37,763 bases of DNA, from positions 1 through 37,763 of the IMG/VR virus record IMGVR_UViG_3300025872_000139. One strand, written 5' to 3'. Shown here piece after piece: positions 15,566-22,533 of the stretch; position 1 is the stretch's first letter; every line of letters starts with the position of its first letter. The position numbers were made by a program, and so were the translations under genes. The DNA comes from a virus. The notes under the pieces were generated by a model. The model had not been told where the DNA came from. It made no database searches and saw only the letters and a program-made list of their open reading frames with translations.

Positions 15566-16303
15566 ATGGCGCATCAAAATCCTCAACGACAGAGGACGCA
15601 AGATAGTCCATTAAATATGGGACAATTTAGTCAATTGTCAATACGTAATTTAAAAGGAAGTTTAGGGCCCAAAAACCTGGTCGTTGGGCGTCGTGATACA
15701 AATCAAACTTCTAATGGTGGTTACGGCGGTGGCGCCTATAATCATTGGTTTAGTTTTACAATTACCGCTAAAGCATGGATTATTATTGCCAAGGGCGGAG
15801 CAAAGCCTAAATACATCAACACATCTGTGTATGATCTAAACCTTGTTCCTATTCAAGGACGCGGAATTTTTCAAGACGACAGTATTACAACAACCATCAA
15901 TGGTGATGTATACAACCCATATGTTGGGCATGTAATGAATGCACAATCTGATTTGTATAACACTTTTGATCCAAATAGATTAGATAAAGGCGATGAAAGA
16001 TACTATCCCCTCAATCCAGGGACTTATTTATTATGTGTTTCAACAACACGCAATGAACCAATTGAGTATGAAATTGGAGTAATTATTGAATTTCCAACCG
16101 CTGATTTTGAGTTATTATTGGAAGATTTTACATATATCTTGTTAGAAAATAATGATTTAATAGAAGATGATCACTCCAATTCCTACGAAGGTCAGGATTC
16201 TCACGATCATTCTTTAAGTGAGTGGGAAGAAGCATGGCGGCGAGAGCACCAGGCTGATGATCGGTTTCCCGTTTTTCTTGTACCTTTTGCAACAGTGCCG
16301 TGA
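15566..16303 (+). CDS. Cyanophage-type fibre/structural-like protein, 245 aa
   Basis: The N-terminal part has a beta-rich composition (FSFTITAKAWIIIAKGG, then YEIGVIIEF). The C-terminal 40 residues are acidic and then end with HDHSLSEWEEAWRREHQADD and FPVFLVPFATVP, a pattern I associate with conserved, probably surface-exposed proteins of cyanobacterial phages. Start ATG 15566 sits in AT-rich sequence without a clear Shine-Dalgarno. The stop overlaps the next tiny gene as GTGA. A virion surface role is inferred; no enzyme motif is seen. Confidence 0.6.
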   Translation: MAHQNPQRQRTQDSPLNMGQFSQLSIRNLKGSLGPKNLVVGRRDTNQTSNGGYGGGAYNHWFSFTITAKAWIIIAKGGAKPKYINTSVYDLNLVPIQGRGIFQDDSITTTINGDVYNPYVGHVMNAQSDLYNTFDPNRLDKGDERYYPLNPGTYLLCVSTTRNEPIEYEIGVIIEFPTADFELLLEDFTYILLENNDLIEDDHSNSYEGQDSHDHSLSEWEEAWRREHQADDRFPVFLVPFATVP

Positions 16304-16437
16304 TTAAGTTTTACAATTGGTTTGTTTGTAAATTATCTAAGCGTTTTTGTCTTGACACACCAAGTCCCGCCAAAGCATTTAAATCTTACTGCGATTTAAA
16401 TCCCTGGGAACGCGCCTGCCGCATTTATGAAGATTGA
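16300..16437 (+). CDS. Tiny Cys-rich conserved protein, 45 aa
   Basis: GTG at 16300, overlapping the previous stop as GTGA, gives MIKFYNWFVCKLSKRFCLDT, then PSPAKAFKSYCDLNPWERAC and RIYED. Four Cys residues and the C-terminal CRIYED pattern recall a very small protein family recurring in cyanophages and cyanobacteria. Function unknown; the Cys spacing might bind metal, but no standard knuckle is present. Confidence 0.65.
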   Translation: MIKFYNWFVCKLSKRFCLDTPSPAKAFKSYCDLNPWERACRIYED

Positions 16438-16487
16438 AAAATTTTTAACAGAAAGGAATAGAATAAAAAAAGATCAAGAGATGACTT

Positions 16488-16652
16488 ATGCACGATTTAA
16501 ATCGTTATTTAGAAGTAGCCCTGGCTATTCATGCGGCATGTTCTGCTATTTGTGCGCTTACCCCTACGCCCAAGGATGACGTTGCAGTTCGCAAACTGTA
16601 TCGTCTTATTGAAATCTGTGGTTTGGTAATCGGCCGCGCTAAGCAACGCTAA
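16488..16652 (+). CDS. Small helical hypothetical protein, 54 aa
   Basis: ATG 16488 encodes MHDLNRYLEVALAIHAACSA, then ICALTPTPKDDVAVRKLYRL and IEICGLVIGRAKQR. Two helices flank a turn (TPTPKDD). The first and last helices are hydrophobic enough to pack or touch membrane, but charges inside argue against a true span. An upstream ATG at 16481 opens another, less protein-like frame. GATCAAGAG about nine bases before the chosen ATG may be a weak ribosome site. Confidence 0.6.
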   Translation: MHDLNRYLEVALAIHAACSAICALTPTPKDDVAVRKLYRLIEICGLVIGRAKQR

Positions 16653-16768
16653 TCAGGTAACGCCTGAAACCAAAAACAAACGCCGTTGTTGCGTTCAACC
16701 CAATCCCTTGTTGCGTACGCTTGCTCTTTGGGCAGTGTTACGCATTTTTTTTCGTTACCAACTTCATA

Positions 16769-16788
16769 ACATACGTTCACACGTATGT
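16769..16788. terminator. Hairpin between convergent genes
   Basis: ACATACG (16769-16775) and CGTATGT (16782-16788) form a perfect 7-bp stem with a six-base loop between the plus-strand small gene and the end of the minus-strand endolysin. No long T run follows on either side, so it is at best a weak or rho-assisted terminator. Confidence 0.35.
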
Positions 16789-16810
16789 AAGGCTCCTTGT
16801 ATCTTTTCAT

Positions 16811-17833
16811 CTAATAATCCCATCGCACTCTTGGCTTTCCTTCCCGCATGCCTAAATGCACAAATCCTTTAGGCGCACCATAACCAACTGAGTAAGGCCA
16901 ATTTTTATCGCACCAGTCTTGCACTTTATAGATATCTACTCCTTCAATGTAGAAATCAACAGCTCCTTTGGAGGGTGCACTATAAGTATGCTCACTATTT
17001 TTAGCACCTCCTACTTGGGTATTAATAGGCTCTGGGCGTGATGCACTGGTAATAGCCAATGGTTTATTACCAAATGCAGACCTAACTTTCTCAAGAAATT
17101 TGCACAACTCCAGGGCTGTATCGCATTGATACTGTTTGTTAAAACGACGCGCTTCTTGGTTGAGCGTTAACTCACCATAGCTTATGTGTGGTGTCACTTT
17201 ATAAGTGAAAGGGCTCCAAGGATTAAATTTTAATTTTTCAACAGGTTTAGACGTTGGCTCAATAGGTTTATTGCCAGCAGTGCCAAGCTGCCGGTCCATG
17301 ATCTGAATTAATTTTGTACTGTAGTCAGGATCAGTTGCATATTTTTCTTTTACTAATAACTCAGCACATTGATTGCGAGTAGTGGCTCGATTAACGCCCT
17401 GGTAAACACTAAAATCTTTGTACCAGCGGTCAACAAGATAATAAATGCAAGTCTTTAAGTCAGGGAAATCAATAAAACCTGCATTGATTGTAACCCACTG
17501 ATTATTAAGAAATTCCTGAGTATTAACATTAGTCCCAGATCCTTTTAATCCAAACGCATTCCATTTGCCTGAAAAATGTTGGCCCCAACCAGACTCTAAT
17601 GCCCATTGCGCTGCAACAACTTCTGGAAATTTTGCCCCTGCTTCTTTGGCTGCAGCCTGCACCCCATCCCAAGAATTTTCAATTTGTACTGCAGGTTTTA
17701 CTTCTGTGCGGTACTTACTTGCAAACGTATTCAGTTGTTCTGCTGTTAATTGATCCTGCAGCCATTCCCAAGCTTCTCGCTGATGCGGAAGCTCTTTGTA
17801 GTACTTAACCGCATCAATGAGTTGTATGGTCAT
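16811..17833 (-). CDS. Two-domain endolysin: glucosaminidase plus M15-type peptidase
   Basis: A 340-residue lysis enzyme. The N-terminal domain (about 50-185) is of the FlgJ/endo-beta-N-acetylglucosaminidase type: FPEVVAAQWALESGWGQHF carries the catalytic Glu80, and WNAFGLKG is family-typical. A linker rich in Pro and Lys (188-205) joins it to an M15_3-like D-Ala peptidase domain (about 205-340): SEHTYSAPSKGAVDF gives zinc ligands H282 and D293, and FVHLGM the third ligand H326. Together they would cut both glycan strands and peptide stems of the host wall. No signal peptide is visible, so a holin or similar is needed. It follows the fibre-assembly-like gene by two bases. Confidence 0.9.
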   Translation of the reverse strand: MTIQLIDAVKYYKELPHQREAWEWLQDQLTAEQLNTFASKYRTEVKPAVQIENSWDGVQAAAKEAGAKFPEVVAAQWALESGWGQHFSGKWNAFGLKGSGTNVNTQEFLNNQWVTINAGFIDFPDLKTCIYYLVDRWYKDFSVYQGVNRATTRNQCAELLVKEKYATDPDYSTKLIQIMDRQLGTAGNKPIEPTSKPVEKLKFNPWSPFTYKVTPHISYGELTLNQEARRFNKQYQCDTALELCKFLEKVRSAFGNKPLAITSASRPEPINTQVGGAKNSEHTYSAPSKGAVDFYIEGVDIYKVQDWCDKNWPYSVGYGAPKGFVHLGMREGKPRVRWDY

Positions 17834-17835
17834 CT

Positions 17836-18327
17836 TTACTCAACTGGTGCAGGAGGAATGGGTTGTGGCTGGGAAGGATCAGGTGGCCAGACGGGGTAGT
17901 CAGGGCCAGTGATGTAGGCAGCTAGTTCATCTGTCGTTGTGGTGGCGTTGATTTCAAATACTTTGCTACCTGCTGCCAAGCGTACGTTTTCACGCCAGGT
18001 CTTCCAGGTTGGATCTGCTGGTACACCGTTATCTGCTTCCCGCACGATCATCCAATCACTTGGCAAAAGCAAAGAGTTGGCAGTTTGACGTGTTTGGTTA
18101 GACCATTGCTCCACAAGTTGAGCGTGGTCTTTAGGAATCAAATTACCTTCTGAATCGTATCCCCAGTAGAAACGCTGATCCCAAGTTGGAGGGTCAGGTG
18201 ACTCCTGAATTCCAATTGCTTCTTTTTCTTCTAACGTACTTAAACGCAGCCAATTCGCTGGGTACTGAATACCATCATGTGTAAACGGAGTATCAGGCGA
18301 TAAAGGCCGACCGTCAAGAATAAACAT
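17836..18327 (-). CDS. Tail-fibre assembly-like protein, 163 aa
   Basis: Contains LLLPSDWMIVREADNGVPAD followed by PTWKTWRENVR, the typical module of phage tail-fibre assembly/adaptor proteins in which a WxxxR..R segment follows a Trp-rich turn. The N-terminal 60 residues resemble a short recognition domain (FTHDGIQYPANWLRL). The C-terminus is Pro-rich (PPDPSQPQPIPPAPVE). It likely helps fold or attach the fibres encoded next in the same direction. TATAAATA lies directly before the start codon; it resembles a late -10 element but could be chance. Confidence 0.65.
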   Translation of the reverse strand: MFILDGRPLSPDTPFTHDGIQYPANWLRLSTLEEKEAIGIQESPDPPTWDQRFYWGYDSEGNLIPKDHAQLVEQWSNQTRQTANSLLLPSDWMIVREADNGVPADPTWKTWRENVRLAAGSKVFEINATTTTDELAAYITGPDYPVWPPDPSQPQPIPPAPVE

Positions 18328-18415
18328 ATTTATAAAACCATTTTCTTTATTTTAACGTACTTTCCTCTTGACTACCACCTGCCGCCGTGGTACTGTCATC
18401 CTTTCATTTCAATTC

Positions 18416-18613
18416 ATGACAACCCTACAGCAAGCTTGGGCGCAGTTTAAGCGAGAGCGTTCGATCACCCTTTGTCCAACCAGCCTTACGTCTGATTATA
18501 TTGAAGCTCAAATTCCTGTGGCCCAAGTAGCAGCCTGGGCTGGAAATAGTTCAGAGGTTATTTGGAAACATTATTGTAATGTGACCCAGGAATATGAAAT
18601 GCCTACTCTCTGA
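18416..18613 (+). pseudogene. Tyrosine integrase with large internal deletion, 65 aa
   Basis: The first 28 residues (TTLQQAWAQFKRERSITLCP and TSLTSDY) match the start of the core-binding domain of picocyanobacterial phage integrases. They run directly into residues typical of the extreme C-terminus: IPVAQVAAWAGNSSEVIWKH and YCNVTQEYEMPTL, which include the nucleophile Tyr in KHY. Everything between, including the catalytic Arg, Lys and His-x-x-Arg boxes of a roughly 300-residue enzyme, is missing, yet the frame stays open. It cannot act as a recombinase. It is the only plus-strand gene here and sits at the change from AT-rich to GC-rich DNA, marking a temperate ancestry. A longer ATG (18368) adds unrelated residues. 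Confidence 0.7.
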
Positions 18614-18634
18614 GCTGACTACACGTGTTCACTA

Positions 18635-19360
18635 CTAGCGGGCGCGGGCGTATTGGAAGGGCGATTCGGCAAAACTACAGTAAATGTATGTGGCGCCAGA
18701 GCTGTTAAGGGTTGCGTTGGAAGATCTAACCTTGAAGCCATTAGAAACAATATCAAAACGGTCAACAGCATATTCACCGGTTGAATCATCTGGACGCAAT
18801 TCATTTCCCATCACGTTATAACCAGTCCGTGCTGTGTCGTGAAGAATCCAAGCTCCAGTAGTGCTAGAGCACTTCACCAATAACCACCGGCTTCTGTGTC
18901 CGGTGAAAACAAACGGACCATCCGTGCTGCCATTGCCGGTATAGCTGCCAAAAGAAGAGTACCCGGCTACTGGGGCGAAGCAGTAGGCAACGCATTTCTC
19001 GCCATTACCATTAGCAGTCTCATTGCTAAAGGTTCCAGCCTTTGCCGCAAACGTTGTGCTGTTTAGGTTGTTAATGACTCCCCTGCTGAGCGCACTGCTA
19101 TCCATAGAGGCGTTGGTGCTATTGAGTGCAACAACAGAGCCGTTTGCAATACTTGTATGAGCTACAGCCCACCAAGTGTTTGAGTTGTCCCGGTTCTTGA
19201 CAATCACCATTCCAGGTTTCACGTTTAGGCCGTGCCCTATGGTTGCGCCATCAACGCCACTTCCGGTATAGGTGACCACCGAGAACCCCGCACTGGGATT
19301 AGCCCTCACACTAGAAGTGACGTGGACTACGAGAGGTGAGCGCCATTCAGCGCATCCCAA
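18635..19360 (-). CDS. DUF7483-like fibre domain, N-terminally truncated
   Basis: About 220 residues of a beta-rich domain found at the ends of fibre proteins in aquatic phages: SVRANPSAGFSVVTYTGSG, VKPGMVIVKNRDN, KCVAYCFAPVAGYSSFGSYT and the terminal TYIYCSFAESPFQYARAR. In related proteins as I remember them this is preceded by more fibre sequence; here the frame starts abruptly. Only TTG (19360) or GTG (19309) can start it, and the TTG lies inside the end of a 53-residue gene in another frame. It is probably a C-terminal fibre piece left by rearrangement, or a short add-on protein. Low certainty on the start. Confidence 0.65.
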   Translation of the reverse strand: MGCAEWRSPLVVHVTSSVRANPSAGFSVVTYTGSGVDGATIGHGLNVKPGMVIVKNRDNSNTWWAVAHTSIANGSVVALNSTNASMDSSALSRGVINNLNSTTFAAKAGTFSNETANGNGEKCVAYCFAPVAGYSSFGSYTGNGSTDGPFVFTGHRSRWLLVKCSSTTGAWILHDTARTGYNVMGNELRPDDSTGEYAVDRFDIVSNGFKVRSSNATLNSSGATYIYCSFAESPFQYARAR

Positions 19361-19488
19361 AACGTGTCACGGAGACACTCTTGGTACGCGGCGCAATCTC
19401 CGCCACGGATAACGGCAGGCCAGTATTCCAGAGCGAGTTCAAGAGCGAACCAGCCCCACAGGAATGAATGATCTCTGATGCTATTCAT
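19327..19488 (-). CDS. Small Trp-rich hypothetical protein, 53 aa
   Basis: ATG 19488 gives MNSIRDHSFLWGWFALELAL, then EYWPAVIRGGDCAAYQECLR and DTFWDALNGAHLS, stopping at 19327. The peptide has four Trp and a hydrophobic N-terminal half but no clear membrane span. It overlaps the 5' end of the DUF7483-like frame by 34 bases. The frame is intact and protein-like. No family recognised. Confidence 0.55.
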   Translation of the reverse strand: MNSIRDHSFLWGWFALELALEYWPAVIRGGDCAAYQECLRDTFWDALNGAHLS

Positions 19489-19544
19489 GAGCTGGTGAGG
19501 TTATGCGTAAGGTCACTAGTGAGGTTAGTGAAGGTGACTACTGC

Positions 19545-19655
19545 TTACCACCACCAATAACTGGAACCACGCCGATAGGGAAGACCGACGCAGACCCAGA
19601 GCATTGGGAAGGTGATGGCAGCAACCATCAGTAGTGCCGCAATCAAGTAGTGCAT
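19545..19655 (-). CDS. Tiny membrane peptide, 36 aa
   Basis: ATG 19655 encodes MHYLIAALLMVAAITFPMLW then VCVGLPYRRGSSYWWW. One clear transmembrane helix with a basic, Trp-rich C-terminal end. It lies 15 bases downstream of the large tail fibre gene. Position near fibre and lysis genes makes a lysis-related membrane role possible, but nothing identifies it as a holin. Confidence 0.5.
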   Translation of the reverse strand: MHYLIAALLMVAAITFPMLWVCVGLPYRRGSSYWWW

Positions 19656-19670
19656 TTTAGTGAGTAGGTC

Positions 19671-21662
19671 TTAGATGCCTGCCGCAGTTAGACGACCTTC
19701 CAGATCTTCAATCTTCTGGAGGGCTTCCTGCAGCGCAGCCGTCAGCAGGGGCACCAGCTTGGACTGGTCGATGCCTTGGTAGACGGGGTTGCCGTCGTCA
19801 TCTACGGCATCCTTTTCGCCGGTTACGCACTCAGGTACAACGGCTTGTGCTTCGTGAGCAAGGAAGCCATCAACCGTGATGTCAGGATCAGCGATGAAGT
19901 TGAAGCGGCGAACCTGAAGCTGGTTAAGACGATCAGCAGCGCCAGTTAGCGGAACAACGTTTTCCTTGAGGCGGTAGTCGGATGAGGTGTTGTAGGCGGT
20001 TGCTGTTGTAGTAACGGAGATTGTGCCGACTCGGACTGCACCAGGTTGGTTCCTAAAGATGTCGATAATCGTGCCATCACTACCGCGACCAATTTTCAGT
20101 GCTGTAGCTGAAGCATTGTAGTAAGAAAGAGCACTGCTATTTGCGCCTGGACCTGCAGCAAGAACGCCACTAGCCGAATCGCCAATAGGATCTAATGTTC
20201 CACCGCCAATCAGTACGGCGCCATCCTGCGTAATCCTCATCCGCTCCGTTGGAAAAGAAGCGCCATCCGCAGTAGTGGAGAACACTAACCTCGATGGAAA
20301 ATCATTACTTCCGGTGGAGCCGTCAACTACTGCTTGAATCGTTGCATAAATGTCTTGGCTGCTATCGGAGAACCTAATTTGCCCAAGGACATCACCCGTT
20401 GTGATTGTTCCAGTAGCTTTGCCAGAACGCAACAGAATTGACCCGCCATTTGTTGTGCCGCTTGAATCGGCTTGCACCTGCAGGAAATCACCGCGAGAAG
20501 TCGAAGACGTGCCAACTAAAAAACGACCCGATGTATCAATCCGCGCTTTCTCACTTGCCTGTATTTGGAACGAAACTGCGTGATTGGAGCGCGTTCCAAT
20601 AAAACAGGTGCTGGATGCTGAGTACGGATTAATTTCTCCAGTTACAGTCCCGTCAGAAACGGAAAGCATTGCCTGTGGGCTAGTAGTGCCAATCCCTACG
20701 TTGCCGGAGGTATCTATAGTAAACACACTGCGAGTAAGTGCGGACGAATAAAAACCAAAATCTTTAGTGCCGTTGCCTTGTGAATCTTGTAAAATTAGCC
20801 AGTCATCATTTAAGGAAATTGCGGCTCGTCTAGATGTGGCATGCGCTGTAGCAAGAATCCTTAATGCAACGGGAAATTGAGCCGTCTCTCCGCCTATATC
20901 AAGTTTGTAACCAGGGTTACTAGTCCCCACACCTACCCGGTTATTCGTTGCATCAACGTAGAGCGTATTGCTGTCGATATTGATGTTGCCGCTGGAATCA
21001 ATCAGCAGACGCTGCGTACCATTAGTGGCGAGGGCTAGTTGATCTGCGCCGGGGGAGTAGATGCCGGTGTTTGGATCTCCAGTAAACGTCAGCGACGGCG
21101 CGCCAGCCGTACCAGTCGGAACACTAAAACGCTCGCTGCTTGTCCACGCATCAGTGGCGTCGATCCAGTTAATCGTCTTATCGGTGGTGCCTTTCAGCGT
21201 GATGCCGCCACCGTCTGCCGTTGTATCGGTCGGTGTTGTCACCTGACCGATGATCACATTCTTATCCTCGACAATCAGATTCTGAGTATCGATTGTCGTT
21301 GTGGTGCCGTTAACCGTTAAATTGCCTTGGATCGTGACAGCCGCATCAAACGTGGCCGCACCCGTCACGTCCAGCGTGCCAGGGATATCGACGTTGCTTG
21401 TCCATTCCACATCTGTGCCATTGGCTGCGGTCTGCAGCAGCTGCCGGGCACTGCCATCAGCCAACCGCGATACCGGGATCTCAGCTCCTAAACCGCTGAT
21501 ATAGGCGAGCGATGTCCACGCGGTGCTGCCATCACCCACCTTCCAATATCCAGTGTCTGATTCAATCCCGATCTCACCAGCCAGCAGCGTTGGATTTTCA
21601 GCTGTCCAGTTGGCGGCACTGTCGCGACGTTGCTTTTGCAGGGCTGAAAGCGTAATGCTCAT
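19671..21662 (-). CDS. Tail fibre with Mtd-like N-terminus and S74 chaperone C-terminus, 663 aa
   Basis: Residues 15-55 (NWTAENPTLLAGEIGIESDT, then YWKVGDGSTAWTSLAY) are the short Mtd-N/hyaluronidase-type domain used by fibres to join the virion. The middle is long beta-repeat sequence with fibre motifs such as NRVGVGTSNPGYKLDI and GNVGIGTTSPQAML. Residues 560-663 form a Peptidase S74 intramolecular chaperone: SSDYRLKENV has the self-cleavage Ser and the Asp/Lys of the motif, and the end is a coiled coil (LQEALQKIEDLEGRL). The chaperone trimerises the fibre and then cuts itself off. This is the likely main receptor-binding protein. Its start overlaps the preceding tail gene as ATGA. Confidence 0.9.
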   Translation of the reverse strand: MSITLSALQKQRRDSAANWTAENPTLLAGEIGIESDTGYWKVGDGSTAWTSLAYISGLGAEIPVSRLADGSARQLLQTAANGTDVEWTSNVDIPGTLDVTGAATFDAAVTIQGNLTVNGTTTTIDTQNLIVEDKNVIIGQVTTPTDTTADGGGITLKGTTDKTINWIDATDAWTSSERFSVPTGTAGAPSLTFTGDPNTGIYSPGADQLALATNGTQRLLIDSSGNINIDSNTLYVDATNNRVGVGTSNPGYKLDIGGETAQFPVALRILATAHATSRRAAISLNDDWLILQDSQGNGTKDFGFYSSALTRSVFTIDTSGNVGIGTTSPQAMLSVSDGTVTGEINPYSASSTCFIGTRSNHAVSFQIQASEKARIDTSGRFLVGTSSTSRGDFLQVQADSSGTTNGGSILLRSGKATGTITTGDVLGQIRFSDSSQDIYATIQAVVDGSTGSNDFPSRLVFSTTADGASFPTERMRITQDGAVLIGGGTLDPIGDSASGVLAAGPGANSSALSYYNASATALKIGRGSDGTIIDIFRNQPGAVRVGTISVTTTATAYNTSSDYRLKENVVPLTGAADRLNQLQVRRFNFIADPDITVDGFLAHEAQAVVPECVTGEKDAVDDDGNPVYQGIDQSKLVPLLTAALQEALQKIEDLEGRLTAAGI

Positions 21663-22159
21663 CTGGATGCACCGGAATTGATTACATAATTGCGTGCCGG
21701 CGTAGCGGACGCAGCACCTGCATCAAGGATATAGGTGCGGGCTGGACTGGCAGCAGCGCCACCAGCATCGAAGATCAAATCTGAGAAATCAATCGCATAG
21801 GTTGTCAGTTCAACCTCAACGCTCCATAGATCGCAGGATCCATCCGTGATCACCGGAGCGCTGGCGTAGCGCCATGCGTAATCGCTCAGCAGCGGCACCG
21901 GCGGCGTTGTGTAGCCGTTCCACACCTCAGCCGAAAGGTAGAAAATGCCGTAGCTGCCATCTTGCGCGAGATAGTGCGCTTTGATCAGGTTGAGATCAGC
22001 CTCGCTGATGTTGTTGAAGGCCAACTGCAGGGTTTGCTCTACGCGACGATTGCCTTGTCTATAGCTCACCGTGCTGCCGGATAGTGCAATCTGCTGCACC
22101 TGCGGCACGTTGCCGGGCACGTAGGTGCGAGCTGATGGGATGAGAGCAGGGAATGCCAT
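21659..22159 (-). CDS. Minor tail protein, paralogue B, 166 aa
   Basis: Shares with the next gene an identical layout: FPALIPSARTYVPGNVPQ at the start, a RQGNRRVEQTLQLAFNNI strand pair, HYLAQDGSYGIFYLSAEVWN and GYTTPPVP, then YAWRYASAP. It is longer at the C-terminus, where a short element repeats: GGAAASPARTYILDAGAAS then ATPARNYVINSGAS. Such proteins sit at the tail tip between the hub protein and fibres. Overlaps the fibre gene by ATGA. Confidence 0.7.
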   Translation of the reverse strand: MAFPALIPSARTYVPGNVPQVQQIALSGSTVSYRQGNRRVEQTLQLAFNNISEADLNLIKAHYLAQDGSYGIFYLSAEVWNGYTTPPVPLLSDYAWRYASAPVITDGSCDLWSVEVELTTYAIDFSDLIFDAGGAAASPARTYILDAGAASATPARNYVINSGASR

Positions 22160-22161
22160 GG

Positions 22162-22533
22162 CTAGATCGGCACCGTTTCCAGTTCAACCGTGAGGTTGTA
22201 GCGCCGTGGCGATGCAATGCTCACATCAAAGGCGCCCGCATATCGCCACTTATAACTAGCGGCACTAACAGGCGGCGTTGTGTAGCCACCCCACACGGCA
22301 GCTGATACATCAAATGGAATCAAGCTGCCTTCCTGTCCGGCATAGTGATCGAGGATCTGCTGCGCTTCAGATTCAGCCAAATATTCGTAGCCAAGCGTCA
22401 ACCGTTGCGCGACATACGCTGAGCCCTGCTTAAAGCGCACCTCACCGCCGCTGGTTCCTTTGTAAACCTGTTGCGGAATATCGCCCAAGCTGAGCGATCT
22501 AGTACGCGGTGCTAGCGAGGGAAAGGTTGCCAT
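22162..22533 (-). CDS. Minor tail protein, paralogue A, 123 aa
   Basis: Begins MATFPSLAPRTRSLSLGDIP and carries RFKQGSAYVAQRLTLGYEYL, HYAGQEGSLIPFDVSAAVWG and GYTTPPVS, matching the downstream gene residue for residue at the key turns. The pair is a tandem duplication that has diverged. A tail-tip position follows from its place after the hub gene (overlap of one base). No enzyme motif. Confidence 0.7.
   Translation of the reverse strand: MATFPSLAPRTRSLSLGDIPQQVYKGTSGGEVRFKQGSAYVAQRLTLGYEYLAESEAQQILDHYAGQEGSLIPFDVSAAVWGGYTTPPVSAASYKWRYAGAFDVSIASPRRYNLTVELETVPI

Noticed and set aside
18327-18340. TATAAATA directly before the fibre-assembly gene, like a T4-type late promoter
   Set aside because: Only isolated matches to this AT-rich motif are seen, and other late genes lack it, so it is not evidence for a T4-like late regulon.
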